Positions 7,709 to 14,663 are shown, numbered from the stretch's first letter. The stretch: DNA of 20,080 bases from Paludibacteraceae bacterium (GCA_016302585.1 JAEDNI010000033.1:1-20080); one strand, 5' to 3'. Notes: generated by a model not told the origin, from the sequence alone. A program made the numbers and translations.

Positions 7709-8068
7709 ATGCCAAGATCAGTAAATCACGTTGCTTCGCGCAACCGTCGCAAGAAGATCATGTCGCTCACCCGTGGTAACTTTGGTGGTCGTGCTAATGT
7801 ATGGACCGTTGCAAAGAACACATGGGAGAAAGGTTTGCAGTATGCTTACCGCGATCGTAAGAACAAAAAACGTACTTTCCGCGCTCTCTGGATCCAGCGT
7901 ATCAACGCTGCCGCTCGCCTCGAAGGTCTGAGCTACAGCCAACTGATGGGTTGCCTCAAGAAAGCAGGTATCGTTATCAACCGCAAAGCGCTTGCTGACC
8001 TCGCTATGAATCAACCCGCTGCCTTCAAAGCAGTCGTTGACCAGGCGAAAAAGAAAGCTGCGAAGTAA
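7709..8068 (+). CDS. rplT: 50S ribosomal protein bL20
   Basis: This 119-residue protein is the usual bL20 length and begins MPRSVNHVASRNRRKKIMSL. It has the family core GNFGGRANVWTVAKNTWEKG, AYRDRKNKKRTFRALWIQRI, and NAAARLEGLSYSQLMGCLKK. bL20 binds 23S rRNA early in large-subunit assembly. In E. coli and Bacillus it also represses its own operon through a leader RNA; no such structure could be recognised here. A purine-rich AAAGGACAG precedes the ATG. The gene ends at a 10-bp CCTAGG array, followed by a strong hairpin terminator. Confidence 0.97.
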   Translation: MPRSVNHVASRNRRKKIMSLTRGNFGGRANVWTVAKNTWEKGLQYAYRDRKNKKRTFRALWIQRINAAARLEGLSYSQLMGCLKKAGIVINRKALADLAMNQPAAFKAVVDQAKKKAAK

Positions 8069-8108
8069 TCTAGGTAGACCTAGGTTAACCTAGGAAATCC
8101 TAGGATAG
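8069..8108 (+). repeat. 10-bp CCTAGG array directly after the rplT stop
   Basis: CTAGG recurs at exactly 10-bp spacing (8070, 8080, 8090, 8100) with variable 4-base spacers (TAGA, TTAA, AAAT, ATAG). The first unit abuts the TAA at 8066-8068. A matching array follows the ATPase gene at 16547. Confidence 0.93.
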
Positions 8109-8115
8109 TTCTTAC

Positions 8116-8149
8116 AAAAAATGAGCTCGCAATCATGCGAGCTCTTTTT
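8116..8149. terminator. Bidirectional intrinsic terminator between rplT and dapA
   Basis: GAGCTCGC (8123-8130), loop AATCAT, GCGAGCTC (8137-8144), followed by TTTTT and preceded by AAAAAA. The perfect 8-bp stem with T-runs on both strands fits convergent rplT and dapA transcription. Confidence 0.92.
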
Positions 8150-8155
8150 GTTATA

Positions 8156-8269
8156 CCCCTTAATCCTCTATCCTCTAACCTCTAACTTCTAACTTCTAAC
8201 TTCTAACCTCTAACTTCTAACCTCTAACCTCTAACTTCTAACCTCTAACCTCTAACCCCTTAATCCTCT
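8156..8269. repeat. 7-bp tandem array overlapping the 3' end of dapA
   Basis: Twelve 7-bp units (CCTCTAA or CTTCTAA) run in exact phase from 8172 to 8255. They are flanked by identical 14-bp copies of CCCCTTAATCCTCT at 8156-8169 and 8256-8269, exactly 100 bp apart. The dapA stop (8238-8240) and its last six codons (GLEVRG) lie in the array. Confidence 0.95.
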
Positions 8270-9161
8270 CTTTTAGCTCCTCGCTTGCGGGAACAAGTGG
8301 TAGTCTTAGATAATTTTGAATAATTCCTTTCTGTGCCAGGACCGCTTTAATTCCCACCGGATTACCTTCCGCAAACAGCAGTTTGACCATTTCGTTGTAC
8401 TTCGTCTGCAATGCACGGTCCTTGTCATGTACAATGTGCCAGAAGTCCTCAGGAAAAGCATTGCTTGCCACACTGATCAATCCCGCTCCGCCGGCTTGCA
8501 TGACTTCGCACGCAATGCCGTCATCGCCGGAGATGACTAATAGAGGAGGAAACCCCTCCCCATCCCTCCCCTCAAGGGAGGGAGTATTGGATAATTGGAT
8601 TAATTTCTTAATCTGCTCGATATTGCCGGAGGCTTCTTTGATGCCGATGATCTTGTCGGGGTGCGCTTCATAAATTCGCATGACGGTCTCCGGTAGTAGG
8701 TTCACGCCTGTGCGCCCGGGTACATTATATAATATAACAGGAATAGGACTTGCCTCCGCCACTTTGCAGAAATGTTGGTATAACCCTTCCTGATTCGGCT
8801 TGTTGTAGTACGGACATACACTCAAGATCGCTTCATATCCCGTCAGGTCTATCGTCTTCAGACTCTCGCAGACGACTGCAGTACAGTTCCCGCCAACACC
8901 GAGGACAAGGGGGATAACCCCACCCGGCCTCCCCTCAAGGGAGGGGACAGGATGGGTGTGGACGTAGTGGACGATGAACTGTCGTACCTCTTTTTTCTCT
9001 TCAGTAGTGAGTGTGGCTGCCTCACCGGTTGTTCCGAGTACTACGAGGTAATCCACAAAACCCGTCAGTTGTGTGTCTAACAACCGTGCAAGTGCTTCGT
9101 AATCTACCTTACCATTGGCATCAAACGGCGTTATAAGCGCTGTGCCTAATCCCTTAATCAT
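8238..9161 (-). CDS. dapA: 4-hydroxy-tetrahydrodipicolinate synthase with two repeat-derived inserts
   Basis: DapA condenses pyruvate with aspartate semialdehyde in the lysine/diaminopimelate pathway. This 307-residue TIM-barrel protein shows LGTTGEAATL (T44/T45), PYYNKPNQEGLYQHF, ILYNVPGRTG (Y145) and IIGIKEASGN with the Schiff-base lysine K175. It is longer than typical homologues because two palindromic elements are translated: HPVPSLEGRPGGVIP (about 70-84, between a barrel helix and the VLGVGGN strand) and SNTPSLEGRDGEGFPP (about 191-206, before the VISGDDG strand). Both are helix-to-strand connections, and the catalytic residues are intact, so the enzyme is probably active. The C-terminal GLEVRG comes from the 7-bp array. 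The start overlaps the end of the upstream DUF6913-like gene by 8 bases. Confidence 0.95.
   Translation of the reverse strand: MIKGLGTALITPFDANGKVDYEALARLLDTQLTGFVDYLVVLGTTGEAATLTTEEKKEVRQFIVHYVHTHPVPSLEGRPGGVIPLVLGVGGNCTAVVCESLKTIDLTGYEAILSVCPYYNKPNQEGLYQHFCKVAEASPIPVILYNVPGRTGVNLLPETVMRIYEAHPDKIIGIKEASGNIEQIKKLIQLSNTPSLEGRDGEGFPPLLVISGDDGIACEVMQAGGAGLISVASNAFPEDFWHIVHDKDRALQTKYNEMVKLLFAEGNPVGIKAVLAQKGIIQNYLRLPLVPASEELKERIKGLEVRG
8550..8586. repeat. Palindromic G-rich element, copy C (inverted)
   Basis: It is the reverse complement of the consensus, with the CCTCCCCTCAAGGGAGGG core at 8566-8583. It is in frame in dapA with the G-rich strand equal to the mRNA. The mRNA strand has four G-runs (GGGG, GGG, GGGG, GGGG) separated by 1-2 bases. 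Confidence 0.87.
8915..8947. repeat. Palindromic G-rich element, copy D (inverted)
   Basis: It is the second copy within dapA, in the same orientation as copy C, with the core CCTCCCCTCAAGGGAGGGG at 8928-8946 and an AACCCCACCC tail. It encodes PVPSLEGRPGGVIP. Confidence 0.87.
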
Positions 9162-9699
9162 TGCTCTTAATAGTCACTAAATAACTCATTATTTGATGGT
9201 ATAACCACGAGGTTTCAATAGCAGCCTCATCTCCTTGTTCCGGTGTAAAATCGGGTAGGGAAATCAACATGTCGTGCAGTCCTTCTCCGAGGTTCATGCC
9301 CACTTTGAAGTCTGCATCCGTGTACATCGCCAGATAGCGCAAAGGCAGTAAAGGACGTGTCGTGAGATCAATCATCAAATCATAGTGCTCTGCCTTTAAA
9401 TCCGTCAACACGTAATCGCGTGGCTTGCCCAGAAAATTGTAATCATTCACACCGAGAATACGACTTTGAGGCAGAATGAGCGTGTTGATCTCTTTTTTCT
9501 CAACATATCCCCACATCGTCACGTCCATCTGGCGGCGTAAGAGGTCTTGACGAATCGACTTGATTGCATCGTTACGCTCCAATATATCGCTTTCATAGAC
9601 AATCATCACCTTCAGCGGCTGGTCTAAATGCGGAAAACGCGGATTGCGTGCTTCCTGCTTACTCCGAAAATATTCAAATATACGTTGTTTCAGTTTCAT
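9154..9699 (-). CDS. Bacteroidota-specific protein of unknown function (DUF6913-like)
   Basis: This 181-residue soluble protein has no signal peptide or membrane helix. It begins MKLKQRIFEYFRSKQEARNP and contains VMIVYESDILERNDAIKSIR, RILGVNDYNFLGKP, EHYDLMIDLTTRPLLPLRYL and ADFKVGMNLGEG. The alternating beta-alpha pattern with a DLMIDLT stretch suggests a Rossmann-like fold. I associate it from memory with DUF6913, a Bacteroidota family of this length; no function is known to me. It starts 10 bases after the ligA stop and its stop overlaps the dapA start, so it is translated in an operon with both. The conserved position next to dapA does not by itself show a role in lysine synthesis. Confidence 0.7.
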   Translation of the reverse strand: MKLKQRIFEYFRSKQEARNPRFPHLDQPLKVMIVYESDILERNDAIKSIRQDLLRRQMDVTMWGYVEKKEINTLILPQSRILGVNDYNFLGKPRDYVLTDLKAEHYDLMIDLTTRPLLPLRYLAMYTDADFKVGMNLGEGLHDMLISLPDFTPEQGDEAAIETSWLYHQIMSYLVTIKSND

Positions 9700-9700
9700 A

Positions 9701-9728
9701 AATCACCAATTACAGGTTACCATTTACC
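9701..9728. repeat. Degenerate 7-bp repeat at the ligA/DUF6913 junction
   Basis: AATCACC, AATTACA, GGTTACC and ATTTACC follow one another in 7-base phase across the ligA stop codon. The AATCACCAAT word also precedes the small membrane protein gene near 13803. Confidence 0.6.
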
Positions 9729-11776
9729 AATTCGAGGAATTCGTCTTCTGTCATGAGGCGAATTCCGAGATCTTCGGCTTTCTTCCGTTTCTCGGGCCCC
9801 ATATTCTCTCCGGCAAGAATAAACGAGGTCTTCTTGCTCACCGAACCGACATTCTTTCCTCCGTGTGCTTCGATAAGCGCCTTGTATTCGTCGCGGCTAT
9901 GTTGGCTGAAGGTGCCACTTATCACAATCGACATACCGTCTAGCTGATGGCTGATGGCTGATGGCTGAAGGCTCTCTCCTTCCATCTGCAGACCTGCCTT
10001 GCGCAAACGGTCTAAGATCTCTATATTGCGGATGTCCTCGAAGTACTTGACGATATTCTCTGCAATCTGCGGACCCACATCTTCGATGGCGCAGAGTTGT
10101 TCGGCCGTCGCCCATTGGAGGCTGTCGATGTTGTTATAAACACGCGCGATTTTCTTGGCAGTCGTCTCTCCCACCATGCGGATTCCAAGCGCGAAGAGTA
10201 CACGTGCCCATGGCACTTGTTTAGAGGCTTCGATGCCGGCTAAGATATTCTGCGCGGACTTTTCACCAAGGCGTTCCTGTGCGGCGATATCTTCCAGTTT
10301 TAAATCGTAGATGTCGGCTATATTGTGCAACAATCCTTTTTGGTAGAAAAGATCAATAGTTTCTTCACCCAGACCGTCTATGTTCATGGCTTTACGGCTC
10401 ACGAAATGCTCTATCTTGCCTTTTATCTGTGGCGGACATCCTGCTTCGTTCGGGCATCTCCAAGCCGCTTCACCTTCCACTCTCACGAGTGGAGTCCCGC
10501 ACTCGGGACAAACAGTTGGGAAAGTGAACCCATCTCCCTCCCTTGAGGGGAGGGTCGGGGTGGGGTTATCCCTTCCTACTATCTTCGGTATAATCTCACC
10601 GCCTTTCTCAACCCATACGCGGTCACCGGGGCGGATATCCAGCGATTTAATGAAATCTTCGTTATGCAGCGTCGCGCGTTGCACTATCGTACCGCTTAGT
10701 TGTACGGGCTCAAGGTTCGCCACAGGCGTTACGACTCCCGTTCTGCCGACCTGATAAGTAATCTCTTTGAGCAGCGTCAGTTGTTTCTCCGCAGGGAATT
10801 TATACGCGATTGCCCAACGGGGTGTCTTGGCGGTAAAACCGAGTTCCTCCTGCTGGGCAAGGTCGTTTACTTTCAGTACGATACCATCGGTCGCCACCGG
10901 CAGGTTCTTGCGCTCGGTGTCCCAGTAGGCGATATATGCCATGACCTCGTCCACATTGTGGCAAACCTTAATGGCATCAGAGATATGAAATCCCCATTGT
11001 TTGGCGGTCTGCAGCCGTTCGAAATGCGTCTTGCCGGGCAGGTTCTCGCCTAACATATAATAGAGGTATGCGTCCAAACCACGACGCGCTACTTCTTTCG
11101 GGTCTTGAAGCTTCAACGTGCCGCTGGCCGCGTTACGCGGGTTAGCGAAGAGCGGTTCTTCCTGTTCCTCACGTTCTTTATTGAGCGCTTCGAAACGCTC
11201 CCATGGCAGCAACACTTCTCCGCGCATCTCAAAGGTCGACGGCGTCCCGACGACGTGTCGTGGAATAGAGGGAATAGTTTTGATATTATCAATGACGTCA
11301 TCGCCCTGCTGTCCGTCGCCTCGTGTGAGTGCGCGAACGAGTTGCCCGTTTTCGTACCAAAGGCTGATACTTAATCCGTCGAACTTCAGTTCGCAAACGA
11401 TCTCGACACCTTGCGGTAACTTACGCACCCAGTCTTCGATCTCCTCGCGCGAGTAACTGTTCGCAAGCGACAACATCGGGTACTTGTGCTTAACCGTCTC
11501 GAAGGCCTTTCGTCCTTTCTCCTCCCCTTGTGGGGAGGTCGGGTGGGGTTTCTCTAAATCACTCCCCACATGTTGGGTAGGACTCTTCGGATCAAACATA
11601 TCCGGAAACATCGCCTCCAGTGCTTGCAGGCGATGCATCTTCTCATCAAACTCGCGGTCGGATAGAGTAGGCATATTAAGTACATAGTACTTGTAGTTAG
11701 CCTCCTCTAATTCTTTGCGCAGGTTTTTCAACTCCTCGCGCTCCGGTTCTTCTATCTCCGAGAACAAATCCATCAT
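9710..11776 (-). CDS. ligA: NAD-dependent DNA ligase with three repeat-derived segments
   Basis: LigA seals nicks in replication and repair using NAD+. The 688 residues show the Ia domain (YYVLNMPTLSDREFD), adenylation motif CELKFDGLS with K131, the RGDGQQGDDV motif, the OB domain (GRTGVVTPVANLEPV, VWVEKGGEIIPKIVG), a four-Cys zinc finger (CPECG and RCPNEAGCP), HhH repeats and a C-terminal BRCT domain (about 612-685). Two palindromic elements are translated, KPHPTSPQGEEKGRK (76-90) and NPTPTLPSREGDGF just before the zinc finger. A third segment, LQPSAISHQLDG before BRCT, comes from a 7-bp array. All lie at domain boundaries or loops, and the core motifs are intact. The start overlaps the stop of the upstream nuclease gene by 4 bases (ATGA). 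Confidence 0.96.
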   Translation of the reverse strand: MMDLFSEIEEPEREELKNLRKELEEANYKYYVLNMPTLSDREFDEKMHRLQALEAMFPDMFDPKSPTQHVGSDLEKPHPTSPQGEEKGRKAFETVKHKYPMLSLANSYSREEIEDWVRKLPQGVEIVCELKFDGLSISLWYENGQLVRALTRGDGQQGDDVIDNIKTIPSIPRHVVGTPSTFEMRGEVLLPWERFEALNKEREEQEEPLFANPRNAASGTLKLQDPKEVARRGLDAYLYYMLGENLPGKTHFERLQTAKQWGFHISDAIKVCHNVDEVMAYIAYWDTERKNLPVATDGIVLKVNDLAQQEELGFTAKTPRWAIAYKFPAEKQLTLLKEITYQVGRTGVVTPVANLEPVQLSGTIVQRATLHNEDFIKSLDIRPGDRVWVEKGGEIIPKIVGRDNPTPTLPSREGDGFTFPTVCPECGTPLVRVEGEAAWRCPNEAGCPPQIKGKIEHFVSRKAMNIDGLGEETIDLFYQKGLLHNIADIYDLKLEDIAAQERLGEKSAQNILAGIEASKQVPWARVLFALGIRMVGETTAKKIARVYNNIDSLQWATAEQLCAIEDVGPQIAENIVKYFEDIRNIEILDRLRKAGLQMEGESLQPSAISHQLDGMSIVISGTFSQHSRDEYKALIEAHGGKNVGSVSKKTSFILAGENMGPEKRKKAEDLGIRLMTEDEFLELVNGNL
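9944..9971. repeat. In-frame 7-bp tandem array within ligA
   Basis: CTGATGG at 9944, 9951 and 9958, then CTGAAGG at 9965. On the coding strand it encodes the SAISHQL linker between the helix-hairpin-helix and BRCT domains. It has the same period as the array at the dapA end, with a different unit. Confidence 0.92.
10533..10570. repeat. Palindromic G-rich element, copy E
   Basis: CCCTCCC-TTGAG-GGGAGGG at 10537-10555, followed by TCGGGGTGGGGTT. It is the best consensus copy; four G-runs of 3-4 are separated by 1-2 bases. In frame in ligA before the zinc finger, on the template strand. Confidence 0.9.
11518..11554. repeat. Palindromic G-rich element, copy F
   Basis: CCTCCCCTTGTGGGGAGG at 11521-11538, then TCGGGTGGGGTT. 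It is in frame in ligA between domain Ia and the adenylation domain, and encodes KPHPTSPQGEEK. Confidence 0.87.
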
Positions 11777-13368
11777 CTGACGATGAGCTTGTGCGAAACA
11801 ATCTGTCCTTTGTAGTAGAAATGCAGAATATACAGTCCGGAAGGTAAGGGCAGGAAAGCCTTCACCTCGTCCGGCAGTTTGGGATTGTTATTATTCAGCG
11901 AATAATACTTGGTATGACTCTCGAAGATATCTCCCTCGTAGATGATGCGCGTCGGAGGACAGATACGGATACCGTTGATGGTGTAGATGTCGAAATAAAT
12001 CACCGGATCTTCCGTTGTGGTGGTATAGATGTAGTAGAAACCTACGCTGTCGCTTGCCATGATATCATTACTGATATACGGTTCGAAACTCTGCGAAAGG
12101 GTGCTGTCCGGTTTGAGACCCACAAGTACCGGGTCATGGTCCGAACAACGGAACATCGTCTCATCGCTGGATTTATCGTAGGTGTATTTATCGTCCTCAT
12201 CCGAGTTGATGTGATACGCAGCCATACCTGTAATCTGGCGATAGAGTGTCTCGTTACTGATGGCATGGTCGATGTAATTGGCCAAACCGCCGAACATATA
12301 ACTGTAACTGCTATCCGCGTGGTATGCGCGATGCAGGTCTATCATACCGTTGTTTAGGAATACAAAGACCGGATCGGTCATCGCATAGCAGTTAAAATCA
12401 CCCATGAACAGCACGTCGTTCTCACGGATATTGGCGTTCTGGCGGTAACTGTTGTATAACTTCACCACCGCTTTCGCTTCGTTCTCACGACGGTCCGCAC
12501 CTCCGGTGTTCATCGATTTGAAGTGGTTGATGGAGAAGATGAACTTCTCACCCGTTGCTTTCTCGCGGAAACAAACCATCTTCTTGCGGTATGACAACTC
12601 CACGTTCGTCTCCGCCGGCGTACCGATCGGTTCAACCACATTAGCGTCATAGACGAAGTCAACCTTTTGACTTGAACCCGTCGTACCATCGTTGAAATAC
12701 TTATAGTTACGTCCCGGCAGGTTCTTATTTAGGTCACTCGTTATCTCCGCAATCGCATCGTTTCCCTGCTCCAGCTCTACCAGACCGTAGATATCTGCGT
12801 TGATGCGCTTCAGCGCTTTGCTTACCTTCTTGCGCTGCTGCTGGTGCTCCGCATAACTATTCGCACCCAAATACTCGGGACCTAAGTTCTTTACAAAGTA
12901 ATTCTCTAAGTTAAAGGCGCAAACCAGGATACGATAGTCTCCCAATTCCGGCAGACGACTCTCTAAGTCCGAACGGGTATCACCTTTCCAAGTACCATCT
13001 ATCATACTCAGACTGTTCGAACTATTCACTTTTGCCTTCAGGTTATAGATCTTTTCACCACAACGGTGGTAACCGCTGATGCCCGTCAGACTGAACGTGG
13101 TTGCGCTGTTGATTCGAACGGTGGTACTATATTCTTCCGAACCCGCCACGCCCTGATTTTCTGGATGATAGCGACGCCATGGACCTACCGTGTAGTTACC
13201 GTTCGCATTCGAACTGACCACAATCGGAGCATCGAAAATAACCGTCTGACCAACCAAAGACGATAACTCACTCGTCGACCAGGTCGAGTCCGTTATAGTG
13301 ATGTGCACTTGAGCGAACATCGGAAGCGCCATAAAGAGCATGGCGAAGAGAGAAATACGTATTTTCAT
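11773..13368 (-). CDS. Secreted endonuclease/exonuclease/phosphatase-family nuclease with C-terminal sorting domain
   Basis: The start is the ATG at 13368 (531 residues), because MKIRISLFAMLFMALPMFAQ is a clean signal peptide; an ATG at 13422 would place 18 extra residues before it and lies upstream of the promoter -7 box. An N-terminal OB-like segment (VGQTVIFDAPIVVSS) precedes the EEP domain, which has FNLENYF, GLVELEQ, INHFKS, GDFNCY, YIDHAI and CSDHDPV, the metal-binding and catalytic motifs of the fold. This fits ExeM/NucH-like extracellular DNases. The C-terminus (YTINGIRI, then LPSGLYILHFYYKGQIVSHKL) matches type IX secretion sorting domains. It is the first gene of the nuclease-ligA-DUF6913-dapA operon, with a 4-base overlap with ligA. 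The substrate (DNA, RNA or phosphoester) is not certain. Confidence 0.87.
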   Translation of the reverse strand: MKIRISLFAMLFMALPMFAQVHITITDSTWSTSELSSLVGQTVIFDAPIVVSSNANGNYTVGPWRRYHPENQGVAGSEEYSTTVRINSATTFSLTGISGYHRCGEKIYNLKAKVNSSNSLSMIDGTWKGDTRSDLESRLPELGDYRILVCAFNLENYFVKNLGPEYLGANSYAEHQQQRKKVSKALKRINADIYGLVELEQGNDAIAEITSDLNKNLPGRNYKYFNDGTTGSSQKVDFVYDANVVEPIGTPAETNVELSYRKKMVCFREKATGEKFIFSINHFKSMNTGGADRRENEAKAVVKLYNSYRQNANIRENDVLFMGDFNCYAMTDPVFVFLNNGMIDLHRAYHADSSYSYMFGGLANYIDHAISNETLYRQITGMAAYHINSDEDDKYTYDKSSDETMFRCSDHDPVLVGLKPDSTLSQSFEPYISNDIMASDSVGFYYIYTTTTEDPVIYFDIYTINGIRICPPTRIIYEGDIFESHTKYYSLNNNNPKLPDEVKAFLPLPSGLYILHFYYKGQIVSHKLIVR

Positions 13369-13391
13369 ATGTATTAATATTAAATCGGCTA

Positions 13392-13423
13392 CAAAAGTAC
13401 AAAAAAATAACGAATTATGCAAA
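13392..13423 (-). promoter_or_regulatory. Promoter for the nuclease-ligA-DUF6913-dapA operon
   Basis: On the minus strand, TTTG (13420-13423), a 20-base gap, then TACTTTTG (13392-13399), about 24 bases before the ATG at 13368. Confidence 0.8.
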
Positions 13424-13461
13424 TTTTCAATTTTAAATTTTCAATTTTCAATTATTTTTTG

Positions 13462-13469
13462 TATCTTTG
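13462..13469 (+). promoter_or_regulatory. Promoter -7 element for divIC-ruvC
   Basis: TATCTTTG matches TAnnTTTG and lies 30 bases before the ATG at 13499. No good TTTG is found at the expected -33 distance; the region there is TTTTCAATT-rich. Confidence 0.65.
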
Positions 13470-13498
13470 CACCCGATTTTATCCATATTTAGTCGCTA

Positions 13499-13801
13499 AT
13501 GAACTTTTCTGAACTCTGGAATAAGATTAAAATTCGCAAATGGGCGAAATATGTCATCACACTGGTGGTCTTTTTGATCATCTATCTTTTCGTGAGTGAT
13601 CAGAGCATGCTGCAGTTCGTCAAACGCGGTAGAGAGATTCGTTCGTTGGAACAGCAGCGCGATATCTATCGCGAGCAGACTGAGAAAGCCGAGAGCGAAT
13701 TGAAAACGCTCATGATCAAAGATAGTTTGGAGCGCTATGCGCGCGAACAATATTTCATGCATGAAAAAGGCGAGGATATCTATTTAGTAGAAGAACCCTA
13801 A
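13499..13801 (+). CDS. FtsB/DivIC-family septum formation protein
   Basis: This 100-residue single-pass protein has a short basic cytoplasmic N-terminus (KIKIRKWAKY), one membrane helix at about 18-34 (VITLVVFLIIYLFVS), then a charged coiled coil (REIRSLEQQRDIYREQTEKAESEL). It ends with LMIKDSLERYAREQYFMHEKGEDIYLV, the family tail in which an EKYARE-like motif is conserved. FtsB/DivIC proteins form a complex with FtsL and FtsQ/DivIB that activates septal wall synthesis. The gene is the first of a plus-strand group with a 54-residue membrane protein and ruvC, diverging from the nuclease operon. FtsB and DivIC cannot be told apart from sequence alone. Confidence 0.85.
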   Translation: MNFSELWNKIKIRKWAKYVITLVVFLIIYLFVSDQSMLQFVKRGREIRSLEQQRDIYREQTEKAESELKTLMIKDSLERYAREQYFMHEKGEDIYLVEEP

Positions 13802-13816
13802 AATCACCAATCACAA

Positions 13817-13981
13817 ATGAAATTATCCTCAATAATTTTAATCATCGGCCTTGTCATCTTGGCCATAGGTGCTGCGCTTAGCGTTGCGAAAATTGAACCT
13901 TGGGGCGATTATGTCCTTATTGCAGGTGCCGTTGTGGTCATCATCCGCGGTTTTATCCGTAATCACGAGAAAGACGAATAA
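13817..13981 (+). CDS. Small two-helix membrane protein, unknown function
   Basis: This 54-residue frame begins MKLSSIILIIGLVILAIGAA and ends RGFIRNHEKDE before TAA at 13979-13981. It has two hydrophobic helices (about 4-22 and 31-46) joined by a short loop with KIEPWGDY, and a charged C-terminus. The first ATG is 15 bases after the divIC stop, in an AATCACCAATCACAA spacer. The spacing, strand and lack of stops argue for a real gene translated with divIC. I do not recognise the family; the W-G-D turn between two helices recalls the small membrane proteins that are common beside division genes in Bacteroidota. No function is proposed. Confidence 0.65.
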   Translation: MKLSSIILIIGLVILAIGAALSVAKIEPWGDYVLIAGAVVVIIRGFIRNHEKDE

Positions 13982-14007
13982 CCGTTTAACGTCGCGATAG
14001 CGACCAT

Positions 14008-14031
14008 TTTAACTATTTAACTATTTAACGT
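14008..14031 (+). repeat. 8-bp direct repeats before ruvC
   Basis: TTTAACTA at 14008 and 14016, then TTTAACGT at 14024, ending 2 bases before the ruvC ATG. Confidence 0.8.
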
Positions 14032-14033
14032 TT

Positions 14034-14663
14034 ATGCGCGACGAAGTGCGTCATGAACATATCATTTTAGGTATCGACCCGGGCACCTTGTTCATGGGTT
14101 ACGCACTTCTGCATACCGTCGGTCAGCAGGTCGAGATTCTCGATTTTGGGGCCTTCGATGTGCATAAACTGGAAGGGCAATATCCGCGGTTACAAAAAGA
14201 ATTTTTCTTTTTGCAGGAACTGATTGATAAATACAAACCCTCTTGTCTTGCTATCGAGACACAGTTCGTGGATAAGAACCCGCAGACGATGATTAAAATC
14301 GTTCATGCGCAGGGAGTGGCGATTGCCGCTGCGCTCAGCAAAGATGTGCCGATTTATGAATACTCGCCGATGAAAATCAAAATGGCGATCACGGGAAACG
14401 GACACTCTACCAAACAACAGGTAGCCGGCATGCTCCAACGATTCTTGCACATCCCGGATGAGCAGATGCCCAAGAAATTGGATGCCACTGATGCACTCGC
14501 GATTGCCTATTGTCACTACCTTCAATTAGGGATGCCGGTTTCTTCGGGCGGAGCGAAGGATTGGACCACCTACGCCAAGCGTAAAGGACTGACGGATAAA
14601 GAGTTAACGGGGCCGAATGCTCAACTTCTTGCGGCTTTAGCTACTGCTAAAAAGAAGAAATAA
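14034..14663 (+). CDS. ruvC: Holliday junction resolvase RuvC
   Basis: RuvC is a dimeric RNase H-fold nuclease that cuts Holliday junctions with RuvAB. The 209-residue product shows all four acidic catalytic positions: D15 in ILGIDPGT, E75 in CLAIETQF, and D150 and D153 in KKLDATDALAIAYCHY. The internal KNPQTMIKIVHAQGVAIAAAL helix and YSPMKIKMAITGNGHSTKQQV segment are typical. The C-terminus is about 30 residues longer than E. coli RuvC and Lys-rich (TAKKKK). The start is the first ATG after an 8-bp repeat, 52 bases after the small membrane protein. No terminator was found downstream; the following region carries a leftover of the 23-bp repeat family. Confidence 0.95.
   Translation: MRDEVRHEHIILGIDPGTLFMGYALLHTVGQQVEILDFGAFDVHKLEGQYPRLQKEFFFLQELIDKYKPSCLAIETQFVDKNPQTMIKIVHAQGVAIAAALSKDVPIYEYSPMKIKMAITGNGHSTKQQVAGMLQRFLHIPDEQMPKKLDATDALAIAYCHYLQLGMPVSSGGAKDWTTYAKRKGLTDKELTGPNAQLLAALATAKKKK

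Larger units (their letters stand above)
13369..13498. other. AT-rich divergent promoter region with short direct repeats
   Basis: Between the two divergent starts, the AATTTTCAA word recurs at about 13422-13452. Promoter elements face both ways. No gene is present. Confidence 0.7.

Noticed and set aside
6567..8269. CRISPR array
   Set aside because: The repeats are directly adjacent, short and without unique spacers of 25-40 bp; no cas genes are present.
13369..13422. Upstream ATG (13422) for the EEP nuclease
   Set aside because: It lies upstream of the -7 box and places 18 residues before a good signal peptide; the ATG at 13368 fits better.
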